DNA of 64,000 bases from Dickeya oryzae (GTDB lineage Bacteria > Pseudomonadota > Gammaproteobacteria > Enterobacterales > Enterobacteriaceae), in NCBI RefSeq assembly GCF_009372235.1, contig NZ_ML762921.1:124001-188000 (forward strand), in the 5' to 3' direction. Both the position numbers and the translations under genes were made by a program. The stretch's first letter is position 1. Every line of letters begins with the position of its first letter. The notes under the pieces are model-generated. The model worked only from the letters and a program-made list of their open reading frames with translations. It made no database searches and was not told where the DNA came from. Of the stretch, positions 11,745 through 20,742 are shown in pieces.

Positions 11745-12094
11745 TGGTCGGTGAATGGTTTCGTGCGGGATAAACCGTGTCGTTTCTTTGCTATTTCATC
11801 GCACGCACGACAAGGAGAGGTGCAAGCGCCACCTCTCCTTGACCACTGGCTAGCGGCTAAACCGTGCCGCTAACGCGGTTCCTTCGGCATTCGTCTTCGC
11901 TGTTCGGACCGCCAGTGACGTGGTTACTCGCCCCATCCCTGGGACTCGCCCTGCGGGCCAGCGTAAACGCTGTTCAAAAACGTTCCCAACGTTTTTGTCC
12001 GACACGGCACGGGCTTGCGCGGCTTCCCTGCCGCGCATCCGGCGAAGCCGCCTGCCTCAGCACGTTTTTTGACGCCGGGAAACCCTGCCACTGA
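11745..12094 (+). repeat. Dispersed repeat, copy 1 (about 350 bp)
   Basis: Homologous to 33925-34290 (inverted) and 38735-38945. Shared landmarks are GGTTTCGTGCGGGATA, a 12-bp perfect stem CAAGGAGAGGTG / CACCTCTCCTTG (11811-11841), GCCGCTAACGCGG, CGCCCCATCCCTGG and CAGCGTAAACGCTG. No reading frame is conserved between copies. It fills the gap between galR and the GNAT gene and may act as a terminator for galR through the strong stem. Confidence 0.85.
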
Positions 12095-12127
12095 GCTTCA
12101 ATCGATGGGGTTTATCGACAGCACAAA

Positions 12128-12601
12128 TCAACCGAGGGAATGGTGGTACAGCCGGACCTGTTTATCGGGGTACTCGGGTGCGTCGCCGATGTAACGCCAG
12201 CCGTGGCGCTCGTAGTAACCGCTGAAACTGGCGTACAGGTAGAGAGAGTCAAAACCGCGTTCGCGGCTGCATTCGATGACAAAACGCTGAAGGTCGGCCC
12301 CCAGACCGCGATCGCGGTAGCGTTCGTCCACATACAGCGCCGCCAGCCACGGGGTTAAATCCTGACGGCTTATCAAATCACAACGCCACAGCCCGACCGT
12401 ACCGACCAGTTGGTCGCCCGCCAGCGCTACGAACGTCAGCGGCAACGCGCGCTTATCCATGCTGTGGTGCACCACGCTGGCAAAAAAATCCCGACTCAGC
12501 CCGTCGCCAAACGCCTGCCACAGCCAATCGACCACCTGCGTCTCATAATGCGGATAATCCGCCAGATAGCCAATGGTTGGCTTAATTTCCATCATCGTCA
12601 T
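12128..12601 (-). CDS. GNAT-family N-acetyltransferase
   Basis: Single GNAT domain of 157 aa. The acetyl-CoA binding signature is ERYRDRGLGADL near residue 95, preceded by the beta strand LAALYV and followed by the typical LYLYASFSGYYERHGW segment. The substrate is not evident. Its ATG at 12601 lies 3 bp after the stop of the GntR regulator, so it is the last gene of that transcription unit; in-frame ATGs at residues 3 and 4 are alternative starts. The link to the cellobiose-type PTS genes may be only positional. Confidence 0.85.
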   Translation of the reverse strand: MTMMEIKPTIGYLADYPHYETQVVDWLWQAFGDGLSRDFFASVVHHSMDKRALPLTFVALAGDQLVGTVGLWRCDLISRQDLTPWLAALYVDERYRDRGLGADLQRFVIECSRERGFDSLYLYASFSGYYERHGWRYIGDAPEYPDKQVRLYHHSLG

Positions 12602-12604
12602 ACG

Positions 12605-13372
12605 TCAGACCAGTTTTCCCTGAAAAATCGGCACCGAATCGAACAGGTAGCCGTCAAACTCCGGCGCTTCGGCGTCAGAGATTTCCATCAGTGTAGTTTT
12701 GACGTTTTCCAGATGCTGCCACATCGCCTGATACGACCCGCTGACGTCGCGACGACGCAGCGCCGCCAGTATCGTCTGGTGATCCGCCAGCCATTTCAGC
12801 CGGTAACCGTGGTTGCCCACATGGCTGTAAAGCTGTTGCCAGATAGGGCTTTCGTCCCGGCAAGACCAGATATTGCTGACGGTTTCCAACAGCATCTGGT
12901 TTTGGGTCGCCCCAGCTACCTGCAAGTGAAAGATTTTATCGAAATCGCTGCGGTAATCGTTGGCGGCGATAGCTGCCTGTTCCTGCTCCAGCGTGCGCCG
13001 CAGGATATCAATATCATTACGGGTCGCCATGCGGGCGGCAAACGCGGCAATGTTGCTTTCCAGCAACTGGCGCGCCTGCAACATTTCAAACGCCCCGATA
13101 CGGTTTTGCGCGTTCGGAGACGGTTCTTCCGCCGACGGCACACGTAACACGTACACCCCAGACCCCTGGCGGATATCCACCGTTCCTTCCAGTTCCAGCA
13201 TCAGCAAGGCTTCACGTACGATGGTACGGCTTACGCCATAAGTCTCCGCAATATTCCGCTCTGGCGGAAGACGCGCCCCGACCGGGTACTCCCCCTGCTG
13301 GATTTTCTCCCGCAGGTCACCCCCTATTTCCTGGTATTGCTTTCTGTCTTGTAGAACCACAACCTTCGTCAC
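12605..13372 (-). CDS. GntR/FadR-family regulator, UxuR/ExuR subgroup
   Basis: DNA-binding repressor with an N-terminal winged helix (RLPPERNIAETYGVSRTIVREA, residues 34-55, shown here as two overlapping parts: RLPPERNIAE and YGVSRTIVREA) and a C-terminal FCD ligand domain (FEMLQARQLLESNIAAFAA onward, ending GYLFDSVP). The FCD part is close to UxuR/ExuR, which bind hexuronates, but the gene sits beside a beta-glucoside/cellobiose PTS. Three TTGGNATNCCAA palindromes of UxuR type lie in the divergent promoter at 16.8-16.9 kb and are the likely operators. The start is GTG at 13372 behind AGGGTGG. The effector is unknown. Confidence 0.88.
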   Translation of the reverse strand: MTKVVVLQDRKQYQEIGGDLREKIQQGEYPVGARLPPERNIAETYGVSRTIVREALLMLELEGTVDIRQGSGVYVLRVPSAEEPSPNAQNRIGAFEMLQARQLLESNIAAFAARMATRNDIDILRRTLEQEQAAIAANDYRSDFDKIFHLQVAGATQNQMLLETVSNIWSCRDESPIWQQLYSHVGNHGYRLKWLADHQTILAALRRRDVSGSYQAMWQHLENVKTTLMEISDAEAPEFDGYLFDSVPIFQGKLV

Positions 13373-13502
13373 AATGCCACCCTGAACGGCCGAGAATTGA
13401 ACACCGCTGCCGCCCCGACACGGGGCCGGATACCAGGCTGCTTCCTTTCGTCATCGTCACGGCGGCTTCACACCGCGTTCGTCAGGTCCACAGCCTAAAC
13501 AC

Positions 13503-13530
13503 GAACCGGTGCGTCCTCCTGCACCGGTCC
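13503..13530 (-). terminator. Hairpin between EIIB and the GntR gene
   Basis: Minus strand GGACCGGTGC-aggaggac-GCACCGGTTC (13530-13503) followed by GTGTTTAG, 20 bases after the EIIB stop. The 9-10 bp stem could end or attenuate the PTS transcript before gntR. The U-run is poor. Confidence 0.5.
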
Positions 13531-13549
13531 GCGTTTACAGCAATCAGAC

Positions 13550-13867
13550 TCAGTTTACCAAACTCAGCGCCTGATCGAGTACCTTTGCACCGTTCAGGGT
13601 GCCGTAAGCCACCGAGTCGATAACGGCGATAGGAATGTGATACTCATCGGTCAGTTTTTTGTTTTCCGCCAGCTTAAACCGCACCTGCGGCCCCAGCAGG
13701 ACCGCGATAATGTCATTACCGTAAGTCTGCAACTCATCACGCAGGTTCTGTTCCGGGATAGCGTAAATCTGATATTCCATGCCCCGCGCCGCGGCTTCTT
13801 TTTCCATTTTGGTCACCACCAGCGAGGTAGACATGCCTGCCGAGCAGGCCAGTACGATCCGTTTCAT
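13550..13867 (-). CDS. PTS EIIB, lactose/cellobiose family
   Basis: Cytoplasmic phosphocarrier of 105 aa. Cys8 in LACSAGMSTS is the phosphorylation site typical of the Lac/ChbB family, and the loop LLGPQVRF is conserved. It passes phosphate from the EIIA encoded at 16935 to the sugar moved by the EIIC at 15351. It is 8 bp downstream of the GH1 gene and forms the third gene of the EIIC-GH1-EIIB unit. Confidence 0.93.
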   Translation of the reverse strand: MKRIVLACSAGMSTSLVVTKMEKEAAARGMEYQIYAIPEQNLRDELQTYGNDIIAVLLGPQVRFKLAENKKLTDEYHIPIAVIDSVAYGTLNGAKVLDQALSLVN

Positions 13868-13875
13868 CTTTCCCC

Positions 13876-15312
13876 CTATTTCTCTTCATCGTCCAGTTCG
13901 AACGTCAGCACACCGCTGTCCCGAACCTGTCGGAACCAGCCGGCTGATTTCTTCGCTCTGCGCTGCCGATCGTGTTCCAGGTCTATCTCAATCAGGCCAT
14001 AACGGTTTTTAAAGGCGTTCATCGGCGACACATTGTCGGTAAACGCCCACAGCATATACCCCTGGCAGTTGGCACCGTCTTCGCGTGCTTTTAGCGTCCA
14101 GTAAAGATGCTCGGCGATAAACGCAATACGGTAGTCGTCCTGTATCACGCCGTGGCTGTCTTTGAACTGGCCTTCATTTTCAATCCCCATACCGTTTTCC
14201 GACACAAACCAGGGCACGTTGCCGTACTCCTCTTTCAGTCGCATCGCCATGTCGTAAATAATGCGGGGGTTGATTTCCCAACCGCGCGATTTATTCATCC
14301 GGCGGCCAGGCAATTCGAAATGCTCGTAGTACCAGGCTGGGTGGAACGGCGTGTTGCTGTTCCAGGCCCGGCTGGGGGCTTTGACCCGATGGGGGTAGTA
14401 GAGATTAATGCCCACTTCATCCACGGTGTTGGCGCGGATGATAGCCAGCTCTTCCTCGGTGTAATCCCACTTCACCTGATGTTTTTCCAATAGCGCCAGT
14501 AATTCCGCCGGGTATTCGCCTTTCAGCGCCGGGTCGAGAAATACCCGGTTATAGAACAGGTCATACAGGCGCGCCGCCTCAACATCATGCGCCGCACTGG
14601 AACGCGGGTAGGTGACTTCCGGGTTCAGGATCACCCCGATGCTGCCCCCTTGCAGGTGGTAACCTTTGTCACGAAACAGTTGCACTACTTTGGCGGTTGC
14701 CAGGTTTTTATGGTGGTTCCACTGCATCCAGATGCCGGTATCCTGCTGATAAGGGTAGCGCACCGCGTCCAGATACACGCGGGTCTGCACCACAATCGGC
14801 TCATTAAAGGTAAACCAGCGTTTGACCTTACCGGCGTAGCGGGCAAATACCGCGTCGGCGTACTGCACGAACCACTCCACCACCTGCTTCGACGACCAGC
14901 CCTGATATTTCTCGAACAGCACCGCCGGGAGCTCATAGTGCTCTAAGCACAGCATCGGTTCGATGCCTTCACGCTGCATTTCGTCGATCAGGTTATCGAT
15001 GTAAGCGGCGTACTCTTCATCCACCACGCCGTTTTCATAATCCAGCATGAAGCGCGACCAGTTAATCGAGGTACGAAAGTGCGTCAGCCCGGTCTGCTTC
15101 ATCAGTGCCACGTCTTCGCGGTAGCGGTTATAGAAATCGGTGGCGATCGCCGGGCCATAGCCGTTGTGCCATACCTGACGATCCCGCTTGTACCACAGGT
15201 CCAGATACGAGTCCTGCCCGCTTTTCTTACCTGACCACCCCTCGGTCTGCCAGGCGGACGCCGCCGCCCCCAGAATAAAGCCTTCAGGCAGGGTCATTGA
15301 TACCTTGCTCAT
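13876..15312 (-). CDS. 6-phospho-beta-glucosidase, GH1 family (478 aa)
   Basis: Third GH1 enzyme in the window, from a different branch than the two at 2.9-5.9 kb: it starts LPEGFILGAAASAWQTEG and lacks the KRYGFIYVD ending. The acid/base motif is FTFNEPI (about residue 178) and the nucleophile motif VSENGMG (about residue 375). It is encoded between EIIC and EIIB of a cellobiose-type PTS, so it probably splits cellobiose 6'-phosphate or a related phospho-disaccharide. Length is normal. GGGAGA precedes the ATG. Confidence 0.93.
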   Translation of the reverse strand: MSKVSMTLPEGFILGAAASAWQTEGWSGKKSGQDSYLDLWYKRDRQVWHNGYGPAIATDFYNRYREDVALMKQTGLTHFRTSINWSRFMLDYENGVVDEEYAAYIDNLIDEMQREGIEPMLCLEHYELPAVLFEKYQGWSSKQVVEWFVQYADAVFARYAGKVKRWFTFNEPIVVQTRVYLDAVRYPYQQDTGIWMQWNHHKNLATAKVVQLFRDKGYHLQGGSIGVILNPEVTYPRSSAAHDVEAARLYDLFYNRVFLDPALKGEYPAELLALLEKHQVKWDYTEEELAIIRANTVDEVGINLYYPHRVKAPSRAWNSNTPFHPAWYYEHFELPGRRMNKSRGWEINPRIIYDMAMRLKEEYGNVPWFVSENGMGIENEGQFKDSHGVIQDDYRIAFIAEHLYWTLKAREDGANCQGYMLWAFTDNVSPMNAFKNRYGLIEIDLEHDRQRRAKKSAGWFRQVRDSGVLTFELDDEEK

Positions 15313-15350
15313 TACCGGTCTCCCTTAGATTCAGTATTGCAATACATTCA

Positions 15351-16697
15351 TTATTTCAATGCATTGGCCTGTGCTGTGGCCTCTGACTCCGCCTCACGCT
15401 GTGCCTGCTCAGCACGACGAGACGCCACTTTGACGAACGGCAGGTAAATCAGGGTGGCGACGATGATGCACACCACCTGTGTCGCGACCGCCCCCATCGA
15501 ACCGGCGGTAGACAGCCAGGCGTTAATCAACGGCGGCGTGGTCCAGGGCACCATCACCACCGCTTTCCCGGCGAACCCCATGCTGGTGGCGAAGTAACCG
15601 ATGGTGCCGGTCACCAGCGGTGTGATGATGAACGGGATAGCCAGAATCGGGTTGAGCATGATGGGCATGCCGAAAATCACCGGTTCATTGATGTTGAAGA
15701 TGCAAGGACCGAAGGAAATCTTGGCGATCTCTTTCATTTCACGGCGCTTAGAGGCGATCATCACCGCCAGCAGCAACCCGATGGTTAACCCAGACCCACC
15801 GATGCTCATGTACACGTCCCAGAATGGCATGGTGATGATGTTTGGCACCTCATGCCCCTGCTCAAACGCGGTCATGTTCACCGCAATCGCCCCCAGCAAC
15901 AGCGGTTCGCGAATAGGTTTGATCATCTGGTTGCCGTGAATACCGATAACCCAGAACAGCTGTGCCACGAACATCAGAATCAACAGCCCCGGCAGGCTCT
16001 GCACGACCGACTCCAGCGGCTGTTGCACCACCTTGTAGATAGCGTCGTACAGGTACATGCCGGTCACTTTCTGGAAGGTAAACCCGAAGGTCGCGACCAG
16101 CGTGACGGTGATGATCGCCGGGATCAACGCCGAAAACGACGCGGACACATTCGGCGGCACGCTGTCTGGCATCTTGATGCGCAACCCTTCTACCGACTCC
16201 AGCTTCGAATAGATTTCCACCGAAGCGATGGCGATAAACATGCCGAGGAACAGGCTTTTGGTGTCGGAGAATTGCCGCGCCAGCACATCTTTCACCGGTA
16301 ATGTCTGACCGTTGATCACCATATCGATGGTGGTCGGGGTAATGGAAATAAAGCAGATCACCGCCAGCAAACCGGGAAACAGGCTACGAGAGCCGTTGAT
16401 TTTCCCAAGCTCGATGCCTATCAGGAACACCGCGCCGATGGTGAGGAAATTGAGCGTGGCGTAGTTAATGCCGCTCATGATGGGTTTTAACGGTGCCAGA
16501 AATGAAAACAGAGCGAAACTCGCCAGCCCGTTCTTCGGATCCAGCACCATGTTGGAGATCAGCACAGAGAACGCCCCGACGATGATCACCGGCATCAACG
16601 TAATGAACGAGGCTTTGATCGCCATGATGTATCTCAGGCTGTTGAACTGGTTGGCGAACGATCCTAATGAATCGATAGCCTTATCCTTGAATGACAT
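15351..16697 (-). CDS. PTS EIIC, lactose/cellobiose family
   Basis: Membrane channel of a cellobiose-type PTS, 448 aa with about ten hydrophobic segments, starting MSFKDKAIDSLGSFANQFNS. The family motif region with IFNINEPVIFGMP (about residue 335) contains the Glu used in sugar binding. It is the first gene of the minus-strand operon and starts 237 bp from the divergent EIIA gene. AGAGGTGG precedes the ATG. Chitobiose or another beta-disaccharide is also possible as substrate. Confidence 0.93.
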   Translation of the reverse strand: MSFKDKAIDSLGSFANQFNSLRYIMAIKASFITLMPVIIVGAFSVLISNMVLDPKNGLASFALFSFLAPLKPIMSGINYATLNFLTIGAVFLIGIELGKINGSRSLFPGLLAVICFISITPTTIDMVINGQTLPVKDVLARQFSDTKSLFLGMFIAIASVEIYSKLESVEGLRIKMPDSVPPNVSASFSALIPAIITVTLVATFGFTFQKVTGMYLYDAIYKVVQQPLESVVQSLPGLLILMFVAQLFWVIGIHGNQMIKPIREPLLLGAIAVNMTAFEQGHEVPNIITMPFWDVYMSIGGSGLTIGLLLAVMIASKRREMKEIAKISFGPCIFNINEPVIFGMPIMLNPILAIPFIITPLVTGTIGYFATSMGFAGKAVVMVPWTTPPLINAWLSTAGSMGAVATQVVCIIVATLIYLPFVKVASRRAEQAQREAESEATAQANALK

Positions 16698-16814
16698 AAC
16701 TCCACCTCTTTGATTTACCTGTATTTTCAGGGGTTGTTGTTATCAGAGGCTCTCGCCCCCGTAGTGGCCGTTACGCGCGGAAGAGAATGGACGGCAGGTT
16801 CAGCGCTCTCGCGT

Positions 16815-16826
16815 TTGGCATACCAA
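16815..16826. promoter_or_regulatory. UxuR/ExuR-type operator 1
   Basis: Palindrome TTGGCATACCAA, matching the TTGGTATACCAA core known for UxuR/ExuR, between the divergent EIIC and EIIA genes and 64 bp from operator 2. Confidence 0.6.
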
Positions 16827-16878
16827 AAAATAAAACAAACGAATAATTTTTCTGTGACACTGTTCTCACAAGTCAATA

Positions 16879-16890
16879 TTGGAATTCCAA
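16879..16890. promoter_or_regulatory. UxuR/ExuR-type operator 2
   Basis: Perfect palindrome ATTGGAATTCCAAT (16878-16891) sharing the TTGG...CCAA frame with operators 1 and 3, and 32 bp from operator 3. Confidence 0.5.
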
Positions 16891-16910
16891 TAACATGTTT
16901 AATAGCTAAT

Positions 16911-16922
16911 TTGGCATACCAA
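16911..16922. promoter_or_regulatory. UxuR/ExuR-type operator 3
   Basis: TTGGCATACCAA again, identical to operator 1. It ends 12 bp before the EIIA start codon and touches its ribosome binding site AAGAGG, a position suited to repression. Confidence 0.6.
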
Positions 16923-16934
16923 GAGGACACCGTG

Positions 16935-17261
16935 ATGGAATTCGATATGGAACAGACCGTAATGGAATTGCTGATCAACGCGGGCGAAGCGCGTTCCTGC
17001 GCCATGATGGCGATTCAGGCCGCCCGAGCGAAGGACTGGGTGGAAGCCGACGCGCAACTGCTGGCCTCTCAAGAGGCGGCAAAAGCAGCCCACCAGATCC
17101 AGACTCGGTTGATCGGGCTGGATGAAGGCGAAGGCAAAGTGCCGGTTAATCTGATCATGGTGCACGCTCAGGATCACCTGATGACCGCTATGCTCTGCCG
17201 GGATCTGGCCGACGAAATGGTACAACTGCGCAAAGAACTGTTTGGTGGTCCCCACGCCTGA
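16935..17261 (+). CDS. PTS EIIA, lactose/cellobiose family
   Basis: Trimeric phosphocarrier that takes phosphate from HPr to EIIB. The protein starts MEFDMEQTVMELL and has His77 in VHAQDHLM, the phosphorylation site of the Lac EIIA family; length 108 aa. The open frame runs back to 16710, but ATG 16935 with AAGAGG in front matches family length, and the upstream part holds the operators. It is transcribed away from EIIC-GH1-EIIB and followed by the LacI-type regulator. Confidence 0.92.
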   Translation: MEFDMEQTVMELLINAGEARSCAMMAIQAARAKDWVEADAQLLASQEAAKAAHQIQTRLIGLDEGEGKVPVNLIMVHAQDHLMTAMLCRDLADEMVQLRKELFGGPHA

Positions 17262-17382
17262 TGGCACCGACCGCGCAGCCTGGCGCACTTCACCCACTGA
17301 CGTCGTTCCAGTGTGCTAGTATGTAACTAATATTGATAACAACGCTGTGACTGACTTCGATAAAACAGGGAAGGTGCAAACG

Positions 17383-18393
17383 ATGATGACCATGCTTGAC
17401 GTGGCAAAGCACGCCGGTGTATCCAAAGCAACGGTATCACGGGTGTTAAACGGTACAGGTCAGGTAAAACAAAGTACGCGTGACGCCGTCTTCAAGGCGA
17501 TGGAAGAGCTGGGCTATCGCCCTAATTTTCTGGCGCGCTCGCTGGCACAACGCAGTTCAAACAGCCTCGGGTTGGTGGTCTCCAACTTCGACGGCCCCTA
17601 TTTTGGTCGCCTGCTGCGCCGTGCCGCCGAGCGCACCGAAACCAACGGCAAGCACCTGATCGTGACCGACGGTCACGATACGCCGGAAGACGAGCAACAG
17701 GCGGTACAGCTCCTGATCGATCGCCGCTGTGATGCCATCGTACTCTATACCCGCCACATGTCTGACACTGCCCTGATGGCATTGCTGGATCACTCCCGGG
17801 TGCCTATCGTGGTCATCAATCGTCATCTGCCGATGGCACCTGAGTACTGCGTCTGGTTTGAACAACAACAGGCCGTGTTCCAACTGGTCGATTATCTGGT
17901 ACAGCAAGGGCACCGCGACATTGCCTGCATCACCGGCCCCATCAACACGCCGACCGCACGCGCCCGTCTGGCCGGTTACCGGCAGGCGCTGGAGCATCAT
18001 CACATTGCTTACGACCCGCTGCGGGTAGTCAACGGTGATAGCCTGGTCCCCGGCGGTTATCAGGCCGCACGCGAATTACTGGCGCATGACGCCGGTTTTT
18101 CCGCCCTGTTCGCCAGTAACGACGATATGTGCATCGGTGCGATGAAAGCGCTGCTCGAGGCCGGTAAACGCCTGCCACAGGACGTGTCGCTGTTCGGTTT
18201 TGACGATATCCCCAGTGCCCCTTATCTGACGCCCGCGTTATCTACCGTCTATTTACCGATTGAAGAGATGATTAGCGCCGCTATCTCACAGGCGTTAAAA
18301 TTGTGCGAGGGCGACCCCGTCACCCCCATCGCGCCGTTTACCGGCGAGTTGAAACTGCGCGCGTCGGTCGTCAAAGGCCCCTACGCGCACTGA
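17383..18393 (+). CDS. LacI-family regulator, AscG-like
   Basis: Repressor of 336 aa with helix-turn-helix MMTMLDVAKHAGVSKATVSR, nearly the same as E. coli AscG (beta-glucoside asc operon), hinge LARSLAQRSS, and an effector domain with NRHLP, ASNDDMCIGAMKA and GFDDIPSAPYL. I chose the ATG at 17383 (GGGAAGG eight bases upstream) rather than the GTG at 17347. It follows EIIA by 121 bp and probably controls this PTS or another beta-glucoside locus. Together with the GntR gene, two repressors of different families border the same operon. Confidence 0.9.
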   Translation: MMTMLDVAKHAGVSKATVSRVLNGTGQVKQSTRDAVFKAMEELGYRPNFLARSLAQRSSNSLGLVVSNFDGPYFGRLLRRAAERTETNGKHLIVTDGHDTPEDEQQAVQLLIDRRCDAIVLYTRHMSDTALMALLDHSRVPIVVINRHLPMAPEYCVWFEQQQAVFQLVDYLVQQGHRDIACITGPINTPTARARLAGYRQALEHHHIAYDPLRVVNGDSLVPGGYQAARELLAHDAGFSALFASNDDMCIGAMKALLEAGKRLPQDVSLFGFDDIPSAPYLTPALSTVYLPIEEMISAAISQALKLCEGDPVTPIAPFTGELKLRASVVKGPYAH

Positions 18394-18407
18394 GTCTGCG
18401 CAAACGA

Positions 18408-19670
18408 TTACACCCGTTCCAGCGCCAGCAATTCGTCCAGCGTCTGACGGCGGCGAATCAGTCGCGGCTGCCCTTGTTCGAACAGCACTTCCGCTATCAG
18501 CGGGCGGCTGTTGTAGTTGGAAGACATCGACGCACCGTACGCACCGGTATCATGGAACACCAGATAGTCGCCCACCTGCGCGGATGGCAACGCCATCGTC
18601 TCCACGCCGCCGCCGGCCTGCTGGGTAAACACATCGCCAGATTCACACAGCGGGCCTGCCACCACGGTATCACGCCGCGGTGACTGGCTCAGGTCACGCC
18701 CGTCGCCCGGCAACAGGGTAATATGGTGGTAACTGCCGTACATCGCCGGACGCATCAGGTCGCTGAATCCAGCATCCACCAGCACAAAATGACGGCGGCC
18801 CATGTCCTTCACTGCGCGCACCTGCGCCACCAGTACGCCGGACTCTGCCACCAGAAAACGCCCCGGTTCGATTTCCAACGTCACCGGATGCCCCAGGTGT
18901 GCGGCAATCCGCTCCCGCGCCCGATTCCACAGGCCATAATAGTGCTGGGTATCAATGCGCTCGCCACCGTGATGATACGGAATAGACAACCCGCCACCCG
19001 CAGAAATCGCCTCCAGATCCTGCCCCACCGCCAGCACCTGCTGCACCATCGCCTCGCAGACCTGCTCCAGATGCCGGTAATCCACGCCGGAACCGATATG
19101 CATATGGATGCCGACCAGTTTCAGGCGATAACGGCTCAAGGCTTCCAGCGCCTGCGGTAAATCGGCATACCAGATGCCGTGTTTACTGTTTTCACCGCCG
19201 GTGTTGGTCTTCTGGCTGTGACCATGCCCAAAGCCGGGGTTAATACGCAGCCACACCGGGTGACCCGGCGAACGCTCGCCCAGTTGATGCAGCATGTCGA
19301 TGGAACCGGCGTTCACCGGAATAGCCAGCTCATGCACCCGTTGCAGTGTGGCGTCATCGAGCACATCGGCGGTAAACACAATCTCATGCGCATCAGTACC
19401 CGGCTCAAAACCGGCGGCCAATGCCCGTTCGATTTCACCCAACGAAACCGAATCCACCTTCACGCCCTGCTGGCGCATCAACGCCAAAATATGCAGGTTG
19501 GAACAGGCTTTCTGCGCAAAACGGATGGTATCGAACTGGCGCAACTGACCAATGCGCTCAACGATGGTAGCGGCATCATAGGCCCACAACGGGCAACCAA
19601 ATTGGGCAGGCAGCGCACGCAGGCTCTGCGCGTTCAACGCATAAGACAGGTCATTCAGATCGTGTGGCAT
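18408..19670 (-). CDS. lysA: Diaminopimelate decarboxylase LysA
   Basis: PLP enzyme for the last step of lysine synthesis, meso-diaminopimelate to L-lysine. Fold III barrel with the PLP lysine Lys54 in FAQKACSN, the glycine loop SAGGGLSIPY near residue 217 and the C-terminal CESGDVF near residue 343 that supplies the active-site Cys across the dimer. Length 420 aa is that of E. coli LysA. It is divergent from lysR, which activates it in E. coli; the 124 bp between them should hold the LysR site. Confidence 0.96.
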   Translation of the reverse strand: MPHDLNDLSYALNAQSLRALPAQFGCPLWAYDAATIVERIGQLRQFDTIRFAQKACSNLHILALMRQQGVKVDSVSLGEIERALAAGFEPGTDAHEIVFTADVLDDATLQRVHELAIPVNAGSIDMLHQLGERSPGHPVWLRINPGFGHGHSQKTNTGGENSKHGIWYADLPQALEALSRYRLKLVGIHMHIGSGVDYRHLEQVCEAMVQQVLAVGQDLEAISAGGGLSIPYHHGGERIDTQHYYGLWNRARERIAAHLGHPVTLEIEPGRFLVAESGVLVAQVRAVKDMGRRHFVLVDAGFSDLMRPAMYGSYHHITLLPGDGRDLSQSPRRDTVVAGPLCESGDVFTQQAGGGVETMALPSAQVGDYLVFHDTGAYGASMSSNYNSRPLIAEVLFEQGQPRLIRRRQTLDELLALERV

Positions 19671-19794
19671 GAATAGAGTACCGAAACGTTATCAGATGTC
19701 GGAATTGTGCTGGTCCACAAGCTATAATTCCAATATCCTTTTTCAAAGACTCTATTCATTTTTGATATGGTTAAACAAAACAAAAGAGGGACAC

Positions 19795-20730
19795 ATGGCT
19801 GAGATATCCCTGCGCCATATTGAGATTTTTCACGCGGTCATGACCGCCGGTAACCTGACGGAAGCGGCCGCGCTGCTCAACACCTCACAGCCCACCGTGA
19901 GCCGCGAGCTGGCGCGCTTTGAGCACCTGGTGCAGATGCCACTGTTCGAGCGCATTCGCGGGCGGTTACACCCTACCGCGCAAGGGTTGCAGTTATTCGA
20001 GGAAGTGCAGCACTCCTATTATGGCTTGGATCGCATCATCAACGCGGCGCAGGATATCCGCCAGTTTCGTCAGGCCCCACTCTCGGTTGCCTGTTTACCG
20101 GTGTTCTCTCAATCATTACTGCCCGAGGTGTGCCAGCCGTTGCTGGCGCGTTACCCTGAACTCAACCTGCATGTCATCCCACAGGAATCACCGTTGCTGG
20201 AAGAGTGGCTCTCCGCACAGCGCCACGACCTGGGGCTAACGGAGAACCTGAATACACCCGCAGGCACCGAGCGGCACACCCTGATGGAGTTGAACGAAGT
20301 CTGTGTGCTGCCCAGTGGTCACCCACTGGCACACAAGGCGGTACTGACACCAGAGGATTTCCGCGATCAGCCGTTCGTCAGCCTGTCCAGCACCGACAGT
20401 TATCGGCAATTGCTGGACCAGCAGTTTGAGCAGGCAAACGTCACACGGCGGCTGGTGTTGGATACCCACAGCGCCGCCTCGGTATGCGCGATGGTGCGCG
20501 CCGGGGTAGGATTATCGATAGTCAATCCGCTTACCGCCGTAGATTACGCCAGCAGCGGGGCGGTCGTGGTGCGCCGCTTCAGCATCGATGTGCCGTTTAC
20601 CGTCAGCCTGATTCGCCCACTGCACCGCCCGGCGTCGACGCTGGTGGCACAATTCACCGAGCAGTTGCTCGCCTTTGCCGAGCGCTTCCCCGCCCGGTTA
20701 CAGCGCGTGCTGGCGGCTAACCCGCTCTAA
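19795..20730 (+). CDS. lysR: LysR, activator of lysA
   Basis: Prototype LysR-type regulator of 311 aa. Helix-turn-helix MTAGNLTEAAALLNTSQPTV within residues 16-40, then a substrate-binding domain with LSVACLPVFSQSLLPEV. It activates lysA when diaminopimelate is plentiful and lysine low. ATG 19795 is preferred over the frame from 19669 because GAGGG lies just upstream and the length equals the E. coli protein. Divergent from lysA as in E. coli. Confidence 0.95.
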   Translation: MAEISLRHIEIFHAVMTAGNLTEAAALLNTSQPTVSRELARFEHLVQMPLFERIRGRLHPTAQGLQLFEEVQHSYYGLDRIINAAQDIRQFRQAPLSVACLPVFSQSLLPEVCQPLLARYPELNLHVIPQESPLLEEWLSAQRHDLGLTENLNTPAGTERHTLMELNEVCVLPSGHPLAHKAVLTPEDFRDQPFVSLSSTDSYRQLLDQQFEQANVTRRLVLDTHSAASVCAMVRAGVGLSIVNPLTAVDYASSGAVVVRRFSIDVPFTVSLIRPLHRPASTLVAQFTEQLLAFAERFPARLQRVLAANPL

Positions 20731-20742
20731 ACGCCATCCCCG

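Noticed and set aside
11850-12094. Small frames (61-76 aa) inside the dispersed repeat
   Set aside because: The frames are not kept between the three repeat copies, so they are not coding.
16853-16870. Possible CRP site TGTGA-N8-TCACA in the PTS divergent promoter
   Set aside because: The spacer is 8 rather than 6 bp; plausible biologically but not supported well enough to list as a feature.
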